A stretch of 64,000 bases of DNA from Arthrobacter sp. OY3WO11 (GCF_001641125.1 NZ_LWLP01000002.1:186001-250000), one strand, 5' to 3'. Shown: positions 15,712 through 24,887, numbered from the stretch's first letter. Numbers and translations: made by a program. Notes: generated by a model from the letters alone, not told the origin.

Positions 15712-17214
15712 TCAGTCCTCGGTTGTGGTGTGCGTGTGCCGTGGAAGGAATACCGTGGCGATGAGGGCGATGACTGCCAGGCCGGTGCCGACGGTGAAGG
15801 CAGCGCGTGCACCATCGGCGATGGAGGTCGCGTCGGTACCTCCGGCGTTCGAGCTGAAGACCGCGATGAGTACTGCCAGGCCGGCGGCGCCGCCGAGCTG
15901 CTGGATGGTGTTCAGTGCGGCGCTGCCATGCGAGACGAGTGCGCTGGGCAGGGATCCCAGCGACATGGTGAAGAGAGCGACCCAGGCGAATGCTTGTCCG
16001 GCGCAGATGAACACGTACGTGGCCAGGACCACCCACATCGAGGTGTTCTCGGTGAAGGTCGTCATGAACCACCAGCCGACACCGACAACCACCGCTCCCG
16101 GAATGGCGAGCCCGCGGGCTCCGATGCGGTCGTAGTAACGGCCGACGAGGAGGGACACGATGCCGATCGTCGCGCCGCCGGGCACCATGAGCAGTCCGGT
16201 CTCCAACGAACCGAGTCCAAGGGACTCCTGCATGACCAGGGGGAGCAGGGTGGCGAGAGCGAAGGCACCCATGACCAGGAACGTGAAAACGATGACGGGT
16301 CGCGCGAACCCGACGTAGGTGAAGATCCGCATGTCCAGGACGGCCGCGTCGCGGCGCTGCAGCCGGAGCTGACGCACCACGAATGCTGCGATACCCGCTA
16401 CACCAAGCGAGATGGCGGCCCAGAACGATGCTGAGAAGTGCCCATCACTGGATTCCCCGGCACTGGCCATCCCGTACACCAACGCGCCGAACCCGATCGC
16501 GGAGAGCACCAGCGACAGCATGTCGAATCCGACGCGCCTCGGCGTGGTCAGGTTCGGCATCTTGATCGCCCCGATGAGCAGGCCAAGGATCGACAACGGC
16601 AGGATGATGATGAACAGCCACCGCCAGGTCAGCTGCGACATCACGAGGCCGGAGAACGCGGGACCGAGGGCGGGCGCGACGGCAGACACCGCCGTGACTA
16701 ACGCCATCATCTGTCCACGACGAGACGGCGCGACGAGACCTATCGACGTCGTCATCAGCAGCGGAACCAGTACCGCCGTACCCAGTGCCTGCACGATCCG
16801 GCCGGTGAGCAGCAGCGCGAAGCCGGGTGCGACAGCTGCGATCAGGGTGCCGAGAGTGAACAATCCGACGCTGACGATGAAGATCGTCCGAAGCTGAAAC
16901 CGCTGCATGATGTACCCGGTGGTCGGGATGATGACCGCCAGGGTGAGGGCGTAGCCGGTGGTCAGCCATTGCCCGGTCGTAGCCGTGATGTTCAGGTCGT
17001 CCATGATCTGCGGCAGCGCCACGCCGACGACCATCTCGGACAGGAACGCCACGAACGCCGAGAAGACCAGGACGGAGATCGTCAGAACCTCCCCCGGCGA
17101 CAACCGCTTCGTCGGTGCCGGGCTGGTCGCGATCGGGTGGGGGGTCGCTCCTTGAGGGTCGGCAATCATGCCGATGGGCCCTGTTGCGGGGGCGAGGTGC
17201 GTGTCATTACTCAT
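15712..17214 (-). CDS. MFS transporter, DHA2 (EmrB/QacA-like) family
   Basis: The ATG at 17214 begins MSNDTHLAP; upstream extension of the frame is a shadow. The 500-aa product has an N-terminal cytoplasmic lead of about 45 residues followed by about 14 hydrophobic segments. Motifs of drug:H+ antiporters are clear: VALPQIMDDL, WLTTGYALTLAVIIPTTGY (motif D1) and GRIVQALGTAVLVPLLM (motif C region). Such proteins export hydrophobic cations or organic toxicants by proton antiport. It is preceded by a second, 12-segment MFS gene 26 bases upstream, so both are probably co-transcribed. Confidence 0.85.
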   Translation of the reverse strand: MSNDTHLAPATGPIGMIADPQGATPHPIATSPAPTKRLSPGEVLTISVLVFSAFVAFLSEMVVGVALPQIMDDLNITATTGQWLTTGYALTLAVIIPTTGYIMQRFQLRTIFIVSVGLFTLGTLIAAVAPGFALLLTGRIVQALGTAVLVPLLMTTSIGLVAPSRRGQMMALVTAVSAVAPALGPAFSGLVMSQLTWRWLFIIILPLSILGLLIGAIKMPNLTTPRRVGFDMLSLVLSAIGFGALVYGMASAGESSDGHFSASFWAAISLGVAGIAAFVVRQLRLQRRDAAVLDMRIFTYVGFARPVIVFTFLVMGAFALATLLPLVMQESLGLGSLETGLLMVPGGATIGIVSLLVGRYYDRIGARGLAIPGAVVVGVGWWFMTTFTENTSMWVVLATYVFICAGQAFAWVALFTMSLGSLPSALVSHGSAALNTIQQLGGAAGLAVLIAVFSSNAGGTDATSIADGARAAFTVGTGLAVIALIATVFLPRHTHTTTED

Positions 17215-17240
17215 GAGATGTTGGTTCCAGTGCTCGGTAG

Positions 17241-18464
17241 TTACGCCAGTTTCGGGGGTTTGACTGCCCCGAGGATTACGGCGCCGAGTATGGAGGCGAG
17301 GCCGCCGAGGACCAGGGCTGTCTGTACGCCGGCGCCGTCGACGAGGAGCCCCCCAAGGAATGCGCCGAGGGCGATCGCGACCTGGAACACGCCTGTCTGC
17401 AGTCCGCCGATGCTTTCCAGGCGGCTCGGTTCGGCTCGTGCGAGCCACGTCGAGATGACAGTGGGCAGGGCACCGAAGCCGGCTCCCCAGAGTGCGGCTG
17501 CGACGAAGAGCAAAACGGGACTGCTGCCCATGTACACGAAGGCGATCATTGCCAGGCCAAGGACGAGCGGGAAGATCAGTGCCGCGGTGCGCAGGGTGCG
17601 GTCGGCGAGAGGTCCGGCGATCAGGTTGCCGCCCACGATGCCGAGGCCGTACACCAGGAGCAGGACTGCGAGCTGTTCGGGATCGAGTCCGCCGACCTCG
17701 GTCGCTGCGGGACGGATGTAGGTGAAGCCGGCGAAGTGACCGGCGCCCATCAGAGCCATGGTGAACAGGCAGAGGAGCACCATGCGGGAGCGCAGTGTCT
17801 GTACCAGGGGCCGGAATCCGCTTGAGGGGCCGGTCAGCATTGAAGGCAGGGCGAGGAATTGGATGATGATGGCGATGATGCCGACGCCGGCGGCCAGTGC
17901 GAACACCGCACGCCAGCCCCAGATCTCGCCGAGCAGCGTGCCGAGCGGGACAGCGGCGACGGTAGCCAGTGTCACGCCCACGTTCACGATCGTCAGACCC
18001 AGACCGAGTTTCGATGCCGGGACCAGGCGCGCTGTGATGGAGATTGCCAGCGCCCAGAACCCGCCGATTGCGATGCCGAGCAGGACCCGGGCGGCCAGGA
18101 GGATTGGGTAGGTCGGCGCGATCGCCACCAGCACGTCGGATAGGACGGCCAGCGCCGAGAGGATGATCATCAGGTGCCGGCGGTCCATGCGTGAGAGCAC
18201 GACGGGGATGGTGATGCCGGAGATGGCTGCGACGATGGCGGTGATGGCGACGGACTGACCGGCCACCCCCTCTGTCACTCCCAGGTCTGCGGCAACTCGG
18301 GAAAGAAGGCTCGCCGGTAGGAATTCGGCCATCACGAGGGCGAAGACGCCCACGCTCAGCGAGGCCACGCCCGCCCATGATGGTTTTTGCGTCCGCCCTG
18401 CACTATTGGACCGTGATCCGTTAGCGCCGGTCTCTTGTGTTGCTGTTGCTTCGTGAGAAGTCAT
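17241..18464 (-). CDS. MFS transporter, DHA1 (AraJ/Cml-like) family
   Basis: A 407-aa protein with about 12 transmembrane segments after a polar Ser/Thr-rich lead. The conserved segment R-M-D-R-R-H between TM2 and TM3 and RVLLGIAIGGFWALAISI in TM4 match the AraJ/ChaB-type DHA1 exporters, which carry sugars, arabinose-like compounds or chloramphenicol-type drugs. It lies just upstream of a DHA2 exporter gene and downstream of the NADP oxidoreductase gene, in an island governed by a MerR regulator, so an efflux role for redox-active compounds is likely. Substrate cannot be read from sequence. Confidence 0.85.
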   Translation of the reverse strand: MTSHEATATQETGANGSRSNSAGRTQKPSWAGVASLSVGVFALVMAEFLPASLLSRVAADLGVTEGVAGQSVAITAIVAAISGITIPVVLSRMDRRHLMIILSALAVLSDVLVAIAPTYPILLAARVLLGIAIGGFWALAISITARLVPASKLGLGLTIVNVGVTLATVAAVPLGTLLGEIWGWRAVFALAAGVGIIAIIIQFLALPSMLTGPSSGFRPLVQTLRSRMVLLCLFTMALMGAGHFAGFTYIRPAATEVGGLDPEQLAVLLLVYGLGIVGGNLIAGPLADRTLRTAALIFPLVLGLAMIAFVYMGSSPVLLFVAAALWGAGFGALPTVISTWLARAEPSRLESIGGLQTGVFQVAIALGAFLGGLLVDGAGVQTALVLGGLASILGAVILGAVKPPKLA

Positions 18465-18580
18465 TCGTCAGTCATCCTGGCTTGCTTGTGAGCGCGCATC
18501 GGTAGATGCGCGCCGGTGAGTGCGTGGGTCTGTGGGTAGGTGCGTGGGGGCGTGTGGGTGGAAGCTGTGGGGCCGCAGCG

Positions 18581-19324
18581 TCAGCTGTAGCAGGCACGGT
18601 TGATCGCGACGAGGAACTTGCCGTCCGGCCTTCCGCCGGCGGCGATGTACCCGCCGATGGCGTCCATGGCCAGGTCCCGGCGCTGCGGGACGCGTTCCTT
18701 CTCGGCGGCTGCCAGGAAGGCAGGCATCTGCTCGCGCGTGCGATCGGTGCAGTAGACGGGGGCGCCGGGCTGTTGGCGCCAGGACTCGGCAAGGACTCCG
18801 GCGTCGACAGCGTCGAATCCGGTTTGCTCGACGAGGGACATCGCGAGGTTCCGGTGATCATCGTCATCGGAAGCCACCGGAATAGCGACCCGGCCTGCAG
18901 TGCCAGCCCCGGTGGCCTTGGCGTCGAACGACTGGGACGTGATGGCGTTCCAGGCCTTGGTGACGGGGCGGCCGAAGAGCTCGGACAACCAGATGCTCTC
19001 GGGTTGTCCCTCAACAATGGCCGGGACGATGCCGTCGCGGGCCGGGTAGTAGTTGGACGTGTCGATCAGGACGGCGGCCTCGGGTGCGCGCTGGACATGG
19101 GCGGCGATGTCCTCGTTGCGGTTCATCGGGACCGAGACGATGAGGACGTCGACGTCAGCCGCCGCTTCGGAAGCCGTGACGGCTCGCGCGCCGGTGCTCA
19201 AGGCTGCGGCAGCGATGGTCTCGGGGCCGCGGGAGTTCGCGATCGTCACGTCGTGTCCGTGGCGGCTGAGCCGTCGAGCGATGGTCGAGCCGATCGAGCC
19301 CGCGCCGATGATTCCGATCTTCAT
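18581..19324 (-). CDS. NADP-dependent F420-type oxidoreductase family protein
   Basis: The 247-aa product starts MKIGIIGAGSIGSTIARRL, a GxGxxG Rossmann loop at the extreme N-terminus, with ANSRG at the end of beta2 (NADP-type, Ser-Arg). This is the arrangement of NADPH:F420 oxidoreductase-like (NADP_Rossmann, 'F420 oxidoreductase') proteins. AGGAGAG stands before the ATG. The promoter region upstream carries a MerR-type operator (19361-19382) almost identical to that before the monooxygenase gene. Actual use of F420 is not shown; many relatives use other acceptors. Confidence 0.8.
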   Translation of the reverse strand: MKIGIIGAGSIGSTIARRLSRHGHDVTIANSRGPETIAAAALSTGARAVTASEAAADVDVLIVSVPMNRNEDIAAHVQRAPEAAVLIDTSNYYPARDGIVPAIVEGQPESIWLSELFGRPVTKAWNAITSQSFDAKATGAGTAGRVAIPVASDDDDHRNLAMSLVEQTGFDAVDAGVLAESWRQQPGAPVYCTDRTREQMPAFLAAAEKERVPQRRDLAMDAIGGYIAAGGRPDGKFLVAINRACYS

Positions 19325-19360
19325 GTCTCTCCTAGTGCGATGTCTGTCCTCTCATCATCA

Positions 19361-19382
19361 ACCTTGCCATTAGTGTGAAGGT
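19361..19382 (-). promoter_or_regulatory. MerR-type operator/promoter of the oxidoreductase gene
   Basis: ACCTT-N12-AAGGT with TAGTG in the centre, 36 bases upstream of the ATG of the oxidoreductase gene. Read on the minus strand, TTGACC forms the -35 element and the dyad fills a long spacer, the layout of promoters activated by MerR proteins. Flanking TCAAATCG is shared with the operator at 21312. Confidence 0.6.
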
Positions 19383-19444
19383 CAAATCGGGAAGGGAACC
19401 ACGCCGGATATCGAGGTCGTAAGTGCGTGCAAAGCCACGTTTCG

Positions 19445-19957
19445 CTAGCGAAGGGTCCGGTATCGGCCTTGGAAGTACAGCAAGGGATCAGGGTGCTCGC
19501 CAGGGGATGCCCCGAGTTCGATTACCCGTCCGAGCACGATGAGGTGATCGCCTGCGTCGTGTTCGGCCCAGATCGTGCAGTCGAGCCAGGCCAGGCTCCT
19601 CTCAAGGATCGGGTTTCCCCGTGCCGTGGGGCTCCACTGGATGCTGGCCCATTTATCGGTGCCTCGTCGCGCGAACTGATTCGATATTGCTTCCTGCTCG
19701 CGGGCGAGAACATTGACCGTGAAGGTCCCGGTGTCGCGGATCCTCGGGTAGGTGGTGGAGGTCTTCATGACGCTGAAGGACACGAGCGGCGGGTCGACGG
19801 AGACACTGTAGAACGATTGGCAGGTGAAACCTATCGGACCCTGGTCATCGTGGCCGGTGAGAATCGTGATGCCTGAGGCGTAGCGGCCGACGGTACTGCG
19901 GAAAAAACTCTGATCGATGATGTGGCTTTGGCTACGGGTGTCGGCGGTTGTCGTCAC
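19445..19957 (-). CDS. Flavin reductase (two-component monooxygenase reductase)
   Basis: A 170-aa protein of the HpaC/DszD flavin reductase family: FRSTVGRYASGITILTG near the start, IGFTCQSFYSVSVDPPLVSFSV (flavin-binding strand-turn) and a conserved FTVNVLAREQ segment. It reduces FMN with NAD(P)H and hands it to a partner oxygenase. The start overlaps the end of the flavin-dependent monooxygenase gene by four bases (ATGA), so the two proteins form a two-component system made from one transcript. Confidence 0.9.
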   Translation of the reverse strand: MTTTADTRSQSHIIDQSFFRSTVGRYASGITILTGHDDQGPIGFTCQSFYSVSVDPPLVSFSVMKTSTTYPRIRDTGTFTVNVLAREQEAISNQFARRGTDKWASIQWSPTARGNPILERSLAWLDCTIWAEHDAGDHLIVLGRVIELGASPGEHPDPLLYFQGRYRTLR

Positions 19958-21297
19958 TCGGCGGGGTTCGCGAGCCGGGTGTCCAGGCCATACTGGGCTG
20001 GGGCGCCGAGGTGGTCACGGAGGGTGGTGCCTTCGTAGTCGTCGTGGAAGAGACCGCGTTCCTGGAGCAGGGGAACGACGTCGTCGACGAAGGTGTCGAT
20101 CCCGTCCTCGTAGACATCAATGGATACCCAGAAGCCGTCGCAGGCGCCTGCTTCGAACCATTCCTGCATGTGATCCGCGGTGACCGATGCCGGGCCTACG
20201 GGGGTGGGGTGGTAGTCGATGACCCCGTGGGCGAGGATGTCGCGGAGCGTCCATCCTTCGCGGGCGACCTCGAGCGCTTTGGGGGAGCGGGGATCGAAGG
20301 GACTGGGTCGGGCCATTGCCAGCTGGGCGGGCCTGAGTGGTTCGTCGATCTGGCTCGCATCCAGCGTCAGTCCCAGCATGGAGCCGAGATAGGGCACCAG
20401 GGCCGGAGCAGCTTGGTCTCCGAGAGTGACGCGGCGATCCAGCGCCGCCCGTTTGGTCGCAGCGATGGCCGGCATGACACCGGCAATGAACTTCACCTCG
20501 TCAGGGTTGCGACCTGCCTTGCACGCAGCATCGCGGACAGCTTCACGCTGGGCGCGCGCGTCCTCGATAGTGAACGCGGCGCCAATGACGGCGCTTGCGT
20601 ACCGGCCGGCGATCTCAAGGCCATTCGCCCCTCCGCCGGCCGAGAACACCACGGGTTGGCCCTGCTCTGAGGGCGGAATGGGCAGCGGCCCGCGGGAAGC
20701 TACATACCTGCCCTGCAGGTTGATGGCCTCGATCTTCTCCGGATCGACGAACCGGGCGTTCGCTGTGTCCCTGATCCAGGCATCCTGCTGCCAGCTACCC
20801 CAGAGAGCCTGCGTGATCTGAATGGTCTCGTGCGCCCGCTGGTAGCGCTGCGGTCGGGGCGCGATCTCCTGCCCGAAGTTCGCGGCCGAGCCGGGATCGC
20901 TCGTCGTCACGGCGTTCCACCCGGCCCGGCCATGGCTCATCACGTCCAGCGCCTTGAACTGGCGGGCAAGATTGTAGGGCTCGTTGAAGGTAGTGGAGCC
21001 AGTCGCGACGAGACCGATGCGCTCAGTCGCACGGGCGATGGCCGCCAGGGTCAGCATGGGTTCCAGGGTGAGCATCGGAGCTTCCTGCACACCGTCTGCT
21101 TTATAAGCCAGGAAATCAGGCAAGAACAGGAACGCGAACTTGCCCCGTTCGGCCGCCTGGGCGTACCGCACCTGCGCGTCGAAGTCAGTGTAATTGGCCG
21201 GGTTGACGCCCGCGGCGCGCCAGGCCGATCCGTGGGCGCCGTACCCATTACCGAGCTGCAGGCCGAGGATCATTGTCGAAGAGGAGGAAGAAGTCAC
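19954..21297 (-). CDS. LLM-class flavin monooxygenase (NtaA/DszA type)
   Basis: The 447-aa product belongs to the bacterial-luciferase-like fold, NtaA/SnaA/DszA branch: RYAQAAERGKFAFLFLPDF, TERIGLVATGSTTFNEPYNLARQFK and SHGRAGWNAVTT are near-diagnostic. These enzymes use reduced FMN and O2 to oxidise substrates such as nitrilotriacetate, EDTA, dibenzothiophene sulfone or pristinamycin precursors. Reduced flavin would come from the coupled reductase. The promoter shows a MerR-type operator at 21312-21333. Substrate unknown. Confidence 0.9.
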   Translation of the reverse strand: MTSSSSSTMILGLQLGNGYGAHGSAWRAAGVNPANYTDFDAQVRYAQAAERGKFAFLFLPDFLAYKADGVQEAPMLTLEPMLTLAAIARATERIGLVATGSTTFNEPYNLARQFKALDVMSHGRAGWNAVTTSDPGSAANFGQEIAPRPQRYQRAHETIQITQALWGSWQQDAWIRDTANARFVDPEKIEAINLQGRYVASRGPLPIPPSEQGQPVVFSAGGGANGLEIAGRYASAVIGAAFTIEDARAQREAVRDAACKAGRNPDEVKFIAGVMPAIAATKRAALDRRVTLGDQAAPALVPYLGSMLGLTLDASQIDEPLRPAQLAMARPSPFDPRSPKALEVAREGWTLRDILAHGVIDYHPTPVGPASVTADHMQEWFEAGACDGFWVSIDVYEDGIDTFVDDVVPLLQERGLFHDDYEGTTLRDHLGAPAQYGLDTRLANPAE

Positions 21298-21311
21298 CTA
21301 CCCATGGTGCA

Positions 21312-21333
21312 ACCTTCTCACTAGTGGCAAGGT
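21312..21333 (-). promoter_or_regulatory. MerR-type operator/promoter of monooxygenase operon
   Basis: ACCTT-N12-AAGGT with CTAGTG in the centre, 15 bases upstream of the monooxygenase start. Together with the flanking TCAAATCG it matches the copy at 19361 closely. It lies between the monooxygenase gene and the end of the MerR gene on the same strand. Confidence 0.6.
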
Positions 21334-21351
21334 CAAATCGTGACCCTGCTG

Positions 21352-21747
21352 CTACGCCGGCTGTCGTTCGCGAGTGCCGTGCCTGCTCCCGGCGGTCTCC
21401 AGTGCCTGGATGTAGCGGGTGATGGCGTCTCGGTTCTGCGAAAGGACGTCGATCTTGTGGGTCATCCGGTCCCGCTCCTGCCGCAGGATTTCCAGGAGTT
21501 CGGGGTCAGCGTCGTCGACGACGACTCTTTGCGGCTGGTTCAGGCACGGCAGGATGTTGCCGATGATCCTGGTCGGGATGCCCGAGTCGATGAGCCCGCG
21601 GATTTTCGCCACGCGGTCCACCAGGTATTCGTCGTACTCCCGGTAACCGTTGTCGAGGCGGCGCGGAGTCACCAGGCCCTGCTCCTCGTAGTACCGGAGC
21701 ATCCGAGCCGGCACGCCGGACCTCTGTTCCAATTCGCCTATACGCAT
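21352..21747 (-). CDS. MerR family transcriptional regulator
   Basis: The ATG at 21747 has AGAAGGAG upstream and gives the standard MerR start MRIGELEQRSGVPARMLRYY; an upstream ATG at 21780 adds 11 unsupported residues. The 131-aa product has an N-terminal winged HTH (about 1-70, with LRYYEEQGLV and Y-R-E-Y-D), then a dimerisation coiled coil. No conserved metal-binding Cys are seen in the C-terminus, so a small molecule or redox ligand is more likely than a metal. It sits at the upstream end of the flavin/redox genes, and a half-conserved operator lies before its own start. Confidence 0.9.
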   Translation of the reverse strand: MRIGELEQRSGVPARMLRYYEEQGLVTPRRLDNGYREYDEYLVDRVAKIRGLIDSGIPTRIIGNILPCLNQPQRVVVDDADPELLEILRQERDRMTHKIDVLSQNRDAITRYIQALETAGSRHGTRERQPA

Positions 21748-21779
21748 GCCCGCTCCTTCTAGTGACTCGAACCGCATCA

Positions 21780-21801
21780 ACCTTCACATAAGTGTAAAGC
21801 C
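21780..21801 (-). promoter_or_regulatory. MerR-type operator of the merR gene
   Basis: ACCTT-N12-AAGCC with TAAGTG in the centre, a variant of the operators at 19361 and 21312, about 35 bases before the MerR start. The poorer right arm would suit weaker autoregulation. Confidence 0.5.
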
Positions 21802-22065
21802 AGCACGGTAAAATACCCGGATCGGATCCCGAAGCAGTATGGCTGACGCAACACCGACCCTGACTCATATCGACCAACGGTTCCGCCATTACCCCCAGCT
21901 CTACAGCCGTCTCGGTTTTCTCACTGCTACCGCCCGCTCGGCCGCGACGAGCGCATCTAAGCAGCCGCCGGCACCCTCGTTATAGGTAACTAACGACAAA
22001 GAGCGCCACCAGAACACAGACAAAGAGCTCCGAAGTCCACAGGTCAGGACCCCGGGTGTTCCGTT
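21802..22065. other. Intergenic stretch without a clear gene
   Basis: Between the MerR operator and the second GTCAG repeat. A 48-codon plus-strand frame (21839 to about 21985) has no ribosome binding site. Nothing else recognisable. Confidence 0.4.
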
Positions 22066-22093
22066 GTCAGACTGGGGTGTACTTCAACATGAC
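22066..22093 (+). repeat. Repeat copy B: GTCAG-nn-TGGGGTGTA...TGAC
   Basis: GTCAGACTGGGGTGTACTT, ending in TGAC; 28 bp with the GTCA/TGAC inverted ends. Located between the MerR island and the LytS kinase gene, in the same orientation as copy A on the island's other side. Confidence 0.6.
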
Positions 22094-22173
22094 TTAAGAA
22101 GAACAAAAGCTTGCCGTATCAGCGTTAGGACCGGTTGGGGTCCAGCTTTAGAATTCCGGAAGCATCAAGGTGG

Positions 22174-23382
22174 CTAGTCCTTCAAGTCCCTCTGAAGTTT
22201 GGGGATCCGGAGGGTGATCAGCGTGCCTTCGCCTGGCGCAGTGTCGATAATGAGGTGGAATTCGTCGCCGAATGCCCGCCGCATCCTGGTGTCCACGTTG
22301 CTCAAGCCCACGTGGTGACCGTCGAGGTTTCCAGCGAGGGCGGCCCTGAGCCGGTCCGGGTCCATCCCGGCGCCGTCGTCCTCTATGGTCACGACAGTGA
22401 GGGCGCCTTCCTCGTGTGCCTTGATTTGGATGTGACCGTCGCCTTCGGCTGACTCGACGCCATGGCGGATGGCGTTCTCAACCAGTGGCTGGAGGCTGAG
22501 ATAGGGAATCCTCGCAGAGAGGGACTCCGGACTGATCTGGAGTGTCACTTTGAGTCTGGATCCATACCTCGCCTCCTGCAAAAGGACGTAGCTCTCGATG
22601 GCCCTGAGCTCGTCGGCTAGTGAGGTGAAGCGCCCGGCCTTCCGGAAGGAGTATCTGGTGAAGTTGGCAAACTCGATCACCAGCTTCCGCGCACGGACTG
22701 AATCCGTGGCGATGAACGTTGCTATGACGTTGAGCGCGTTGTAGATAAAGTGCGGGCTGATCTGCGCCCGGAGCGAGTCCACCTCAGCTTCTTCGAGCAG
22801 CGCCCGCGCATGCTTCAGTTCCCGCAGGCTCAGTTGAGCCTCCATGAGTCGGCACATGTCACTAAGTGCCCGTACCTGGTTGTTGCTCAGGCTGGTGCCC
22901 AGTGCGCAGAGGGTTCCAACCGGCCGGCCCTCCACTCGGATGCCGATCGTTGCATAGGATTTTTGTGGGCAATAGGGGTCGCTGCAACTGGCCCCGTCGC
23001 CCGGGTTGCCGCGGTGACGGTGCACCTGGTTGCGCTCTATGGCCAATTGCCGTTCCGCGATGGCGCGTACACACTCGAATTCGTCGGCCCCTACACCATG
23101 GGCTCCCACGATGCCGTCCAGATCCGCGACGGCAACGGCATCCAGCTGCAGCAGCCCGGCAAGGCGGGCCGCCAACCGGTCGGATTTCCCGGGCTCAAAG
23201 GCGGCTCGGAAGTAGGGAAGCAGGCTCGAAATCGAGTTAAGTGGGGGCGGCGCGAAGCCTTCCGACGCGTGCCGGGCTGCCCGCCGCTTGACCAACAGGA
23301 AGACGGCCGTTCCAGCCAGGCCGAGCACCAGGAAGCCGAGCATGGCCAACACGAGACCCCCGGGGCCATCATTTAGGTCCAT
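22174..23382 (-). CDS. LytS-type sensor histidine kinase
   Basis: The 402-aa kinase has a single N-terminal membrane anchor (about residues 8-30), a GAF-like region (about 60-190) and the LytS/His_kinase core: LRAQISPHFIYNALN with the phospho-accepting His, then an HATPase domain with PLVENAIRHGV (N-box) and DDGAGMD (G1). A CSDPYC motif in the sensory part might bind a metal or sense redox state. Unlike classical LytS it lacks the five-helix membrane sensor. It overlaps by ten bases the upstream symporter gene, and the cognate LytTR regulator lies on the other side of that symporter. Confidence 0.85.
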   Translation of the reverse strand: MDLNDGPGGLVLAMLGFLVLGLAGTAVFLLVKRRAARHASEGFAPPPLNSISSLLPYFRAAFEPGKSDRLAARLAGLLQLDAVAVADLDGIVGAHGVGADEFECVRAIAERQLAIERNQVHRHRGNPGDGASCSDPYCPQKSYATIGIRVEGRPVGTLCALGTSLSNNQVRALSDMCRLMEAQLSLRELKHARALLEEAEVDSLRAQISPHFIYNALNVIATFIATDSVRARKLVIEFANFTRYSFRKAGRFTSLADELRAIESYVLLQEARYGSRLKVTLQISPESLSARIPYLSLQPLVENAIRHGVESAEGDGHIQIKAHEEGALTVVTIEDDGAGMDPDRLRAALAGNLDGHHVGLSNVDTRMRRAFGDEFHLIIDTAPGEGTLITLRIPKLQRDLKD

Positions 23383-24878
23383 GTGTTGTCCCGCTTTCGG
23401 TGACTTTTAGCCGGTAGTTCAAAGTCCGGGCGGTGGATTTGCCGCATGAACCGTTCAACCCGTGCGGGATTCGTGGGCTTGCTTGTGAGTGAAACGGCGA
23501 TCATGATCGCGAAGGACGTCGGCACAGCCCACGCTGCCGGTTGTGCCAGCAGATCCGAGACCGGCCCGGCGGTGCTTCCCATGATTGTGTGGATCACCAG
23601 CGCCGTCACCACGAGCGAACCGCCGGAGATCATCCCTGCAGCGGCGCCTGACGGGGTTAGGCGGGGCCACCAGATTCCAAGAATGAGCATGGGAACAATG
23701 GTGGCGGCCGAGAAGGCGAAGATCAGTGCCACGGTTTCGACCAGTGACACCGATGATGTAAACAGCGACACCGCCAGGGTGCTGGCGGAGGAGATGATGG
23801 CAGCCCACTGAAACCCGGCAACATCTGAGTGGAAAAATTCCTGGCTTACAACCGCGGCCAAAGCCACGATCAATCCTGAGGTTGTGGCCAGGAAGGCGCT
23901 GAAGGCCCCGGCGGCGACCACGGCCGAAAGCGCGGCGCCCGGCACCCCGTCCAGCAGAAGATCCGGCAACAGCAGCACCAAGGCATCGGCTTCTCCTTGC
24001 CGGACAGCCGGCATGAATGCCCGCCCCAGTACCCCGTAGCTCATCGGCAGCAGGTAAAACCCAGCCACCAAACACGGGACGATAGTTCCGGTTCTCCGGG
24101 CCGAGCCGCCGTCCGGACTTGTATAAAAGCGGGCCAAAACATGCGGGAGACCTATTGTTCCGAGTATCAGGGCCATCAGAAGGGATACGGTGCGGTACGG
24201 GCTTGCCTCAGCCGAATCGCCCGGCAGACGCTCAAAGGCCATGCTCACCGCTGCAAGGCCATTTTCTCGTCCCATCAGCGCAAAGGCCATGAACGCCAAG
24301 GGGAACGCCATGGCAGCGACTTTGAACCAGAACTGAATGGCCTGCACAAAGGTAATGGATCGCATTCCTCCGGTCACCACTGTCAGGCAGACCACGGCGG
24401 CCACGGCCGCGGATCCGGTCCAGGGCGGCAGCCCTGCCGCCACTTCAACCGTCAGGGCAGCGCCGTGCAGCTGCGGGACCACGTAAGTGCCGCAGATCAT
24501 AATCGACACAATCGCGGTAACCCGCCTCACTGCCAACGAGCCGAACCTCGCCTGGGCAAAATCCGGAAGGGTGTAAGCATTGGAACGGCGGAGCGGCGCA
24601 GCCACAAACATGAGGAGCAACAGGAAACCGGCGGTGTATCCGAGCGGGATAAGCAAAGCGTTCCGGCCGGCCACTGCGATCAGGCCCGCGACGCCGAGGT
24701 AGCTGGCCGAGGCCAGGTACTCGCCCCCGATTGCAGAGGCGTTCCACCACGGCCTTGCAGCCCTGGAGGCGACGTAGAAATCGCTGGTGGTACGTGAGAA
24801 CTTCCGGCTGTAGACGCCGATCAGGATGGTCAGCGCCAGGATCACGAGCAAGCCCAGGAGCCCGGCAACGTTATTCAA
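23373..24878 (-). CDS. Sodium:solute symporter (SSS family)
   Basis: The 501-aa product has about 13 transmembrane segments. The SSS signature region is present (SDFYVASRAARPWWNASAIG at the start, TLPDFAQARFGS, GGMRSITFVQAIQFWFK, GLPHVLARFYTSP). It resembles acetate/monocarboxylate (ActP, MctC) carriers. The gene lies between the response regulator and the histidine kinase of one two-component system and overlaps the kinase start, so the transporter may serve as the co-sensor of its substrate, as known for other carrier-kinase pairs. Substrate probably a short carboxylate; not certain. Confidence 0.85.
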   Translation of the reverse strand: MNNVAGLLGLLVILALTILIGVYSRKFSRTTSDFYVASRAARPWWNASAIGGEYLASASYLGVAGLIAVAGRNALLIPLGYTAGFLLLLMFVAAPLRRSNAYTLPDFAQARFGSLAVRRVTAIVSIMICGTYVVPQLHGAALTVEVAAGLPPWTGSAAVAAVVCLTVVTGGMRSITFVQAIQFWFKVAAMAFPLAFMAFALMGRENGLAAVSMAFERLPGDSAEASPYRTVSLLMALILGTIGLPHVLARFYTSPDGGSARRTGTIVPCLVAGFYLLPMSYGVLGRAFMPAVRQGEADALVLLLPDLLLDGVPGAALSAVVAAGAFSAFLATTSGLIVALAAVVSQEFFHSDVAGFQWAAIISSASTLAVSLFTSSVSLVETVALIFAFSAATIVPMLILGIWWPRLTPSGAAAGMISGGSLVVTALVIHTIMGSTAGPVSDLLAQPAAWAVPTSFAIMIAVSLTSKPTNPARVERFMRQIHRPDFELPAKSHRKRDNTWT

Positions 24879-24887
24879 CGAAAGCCA

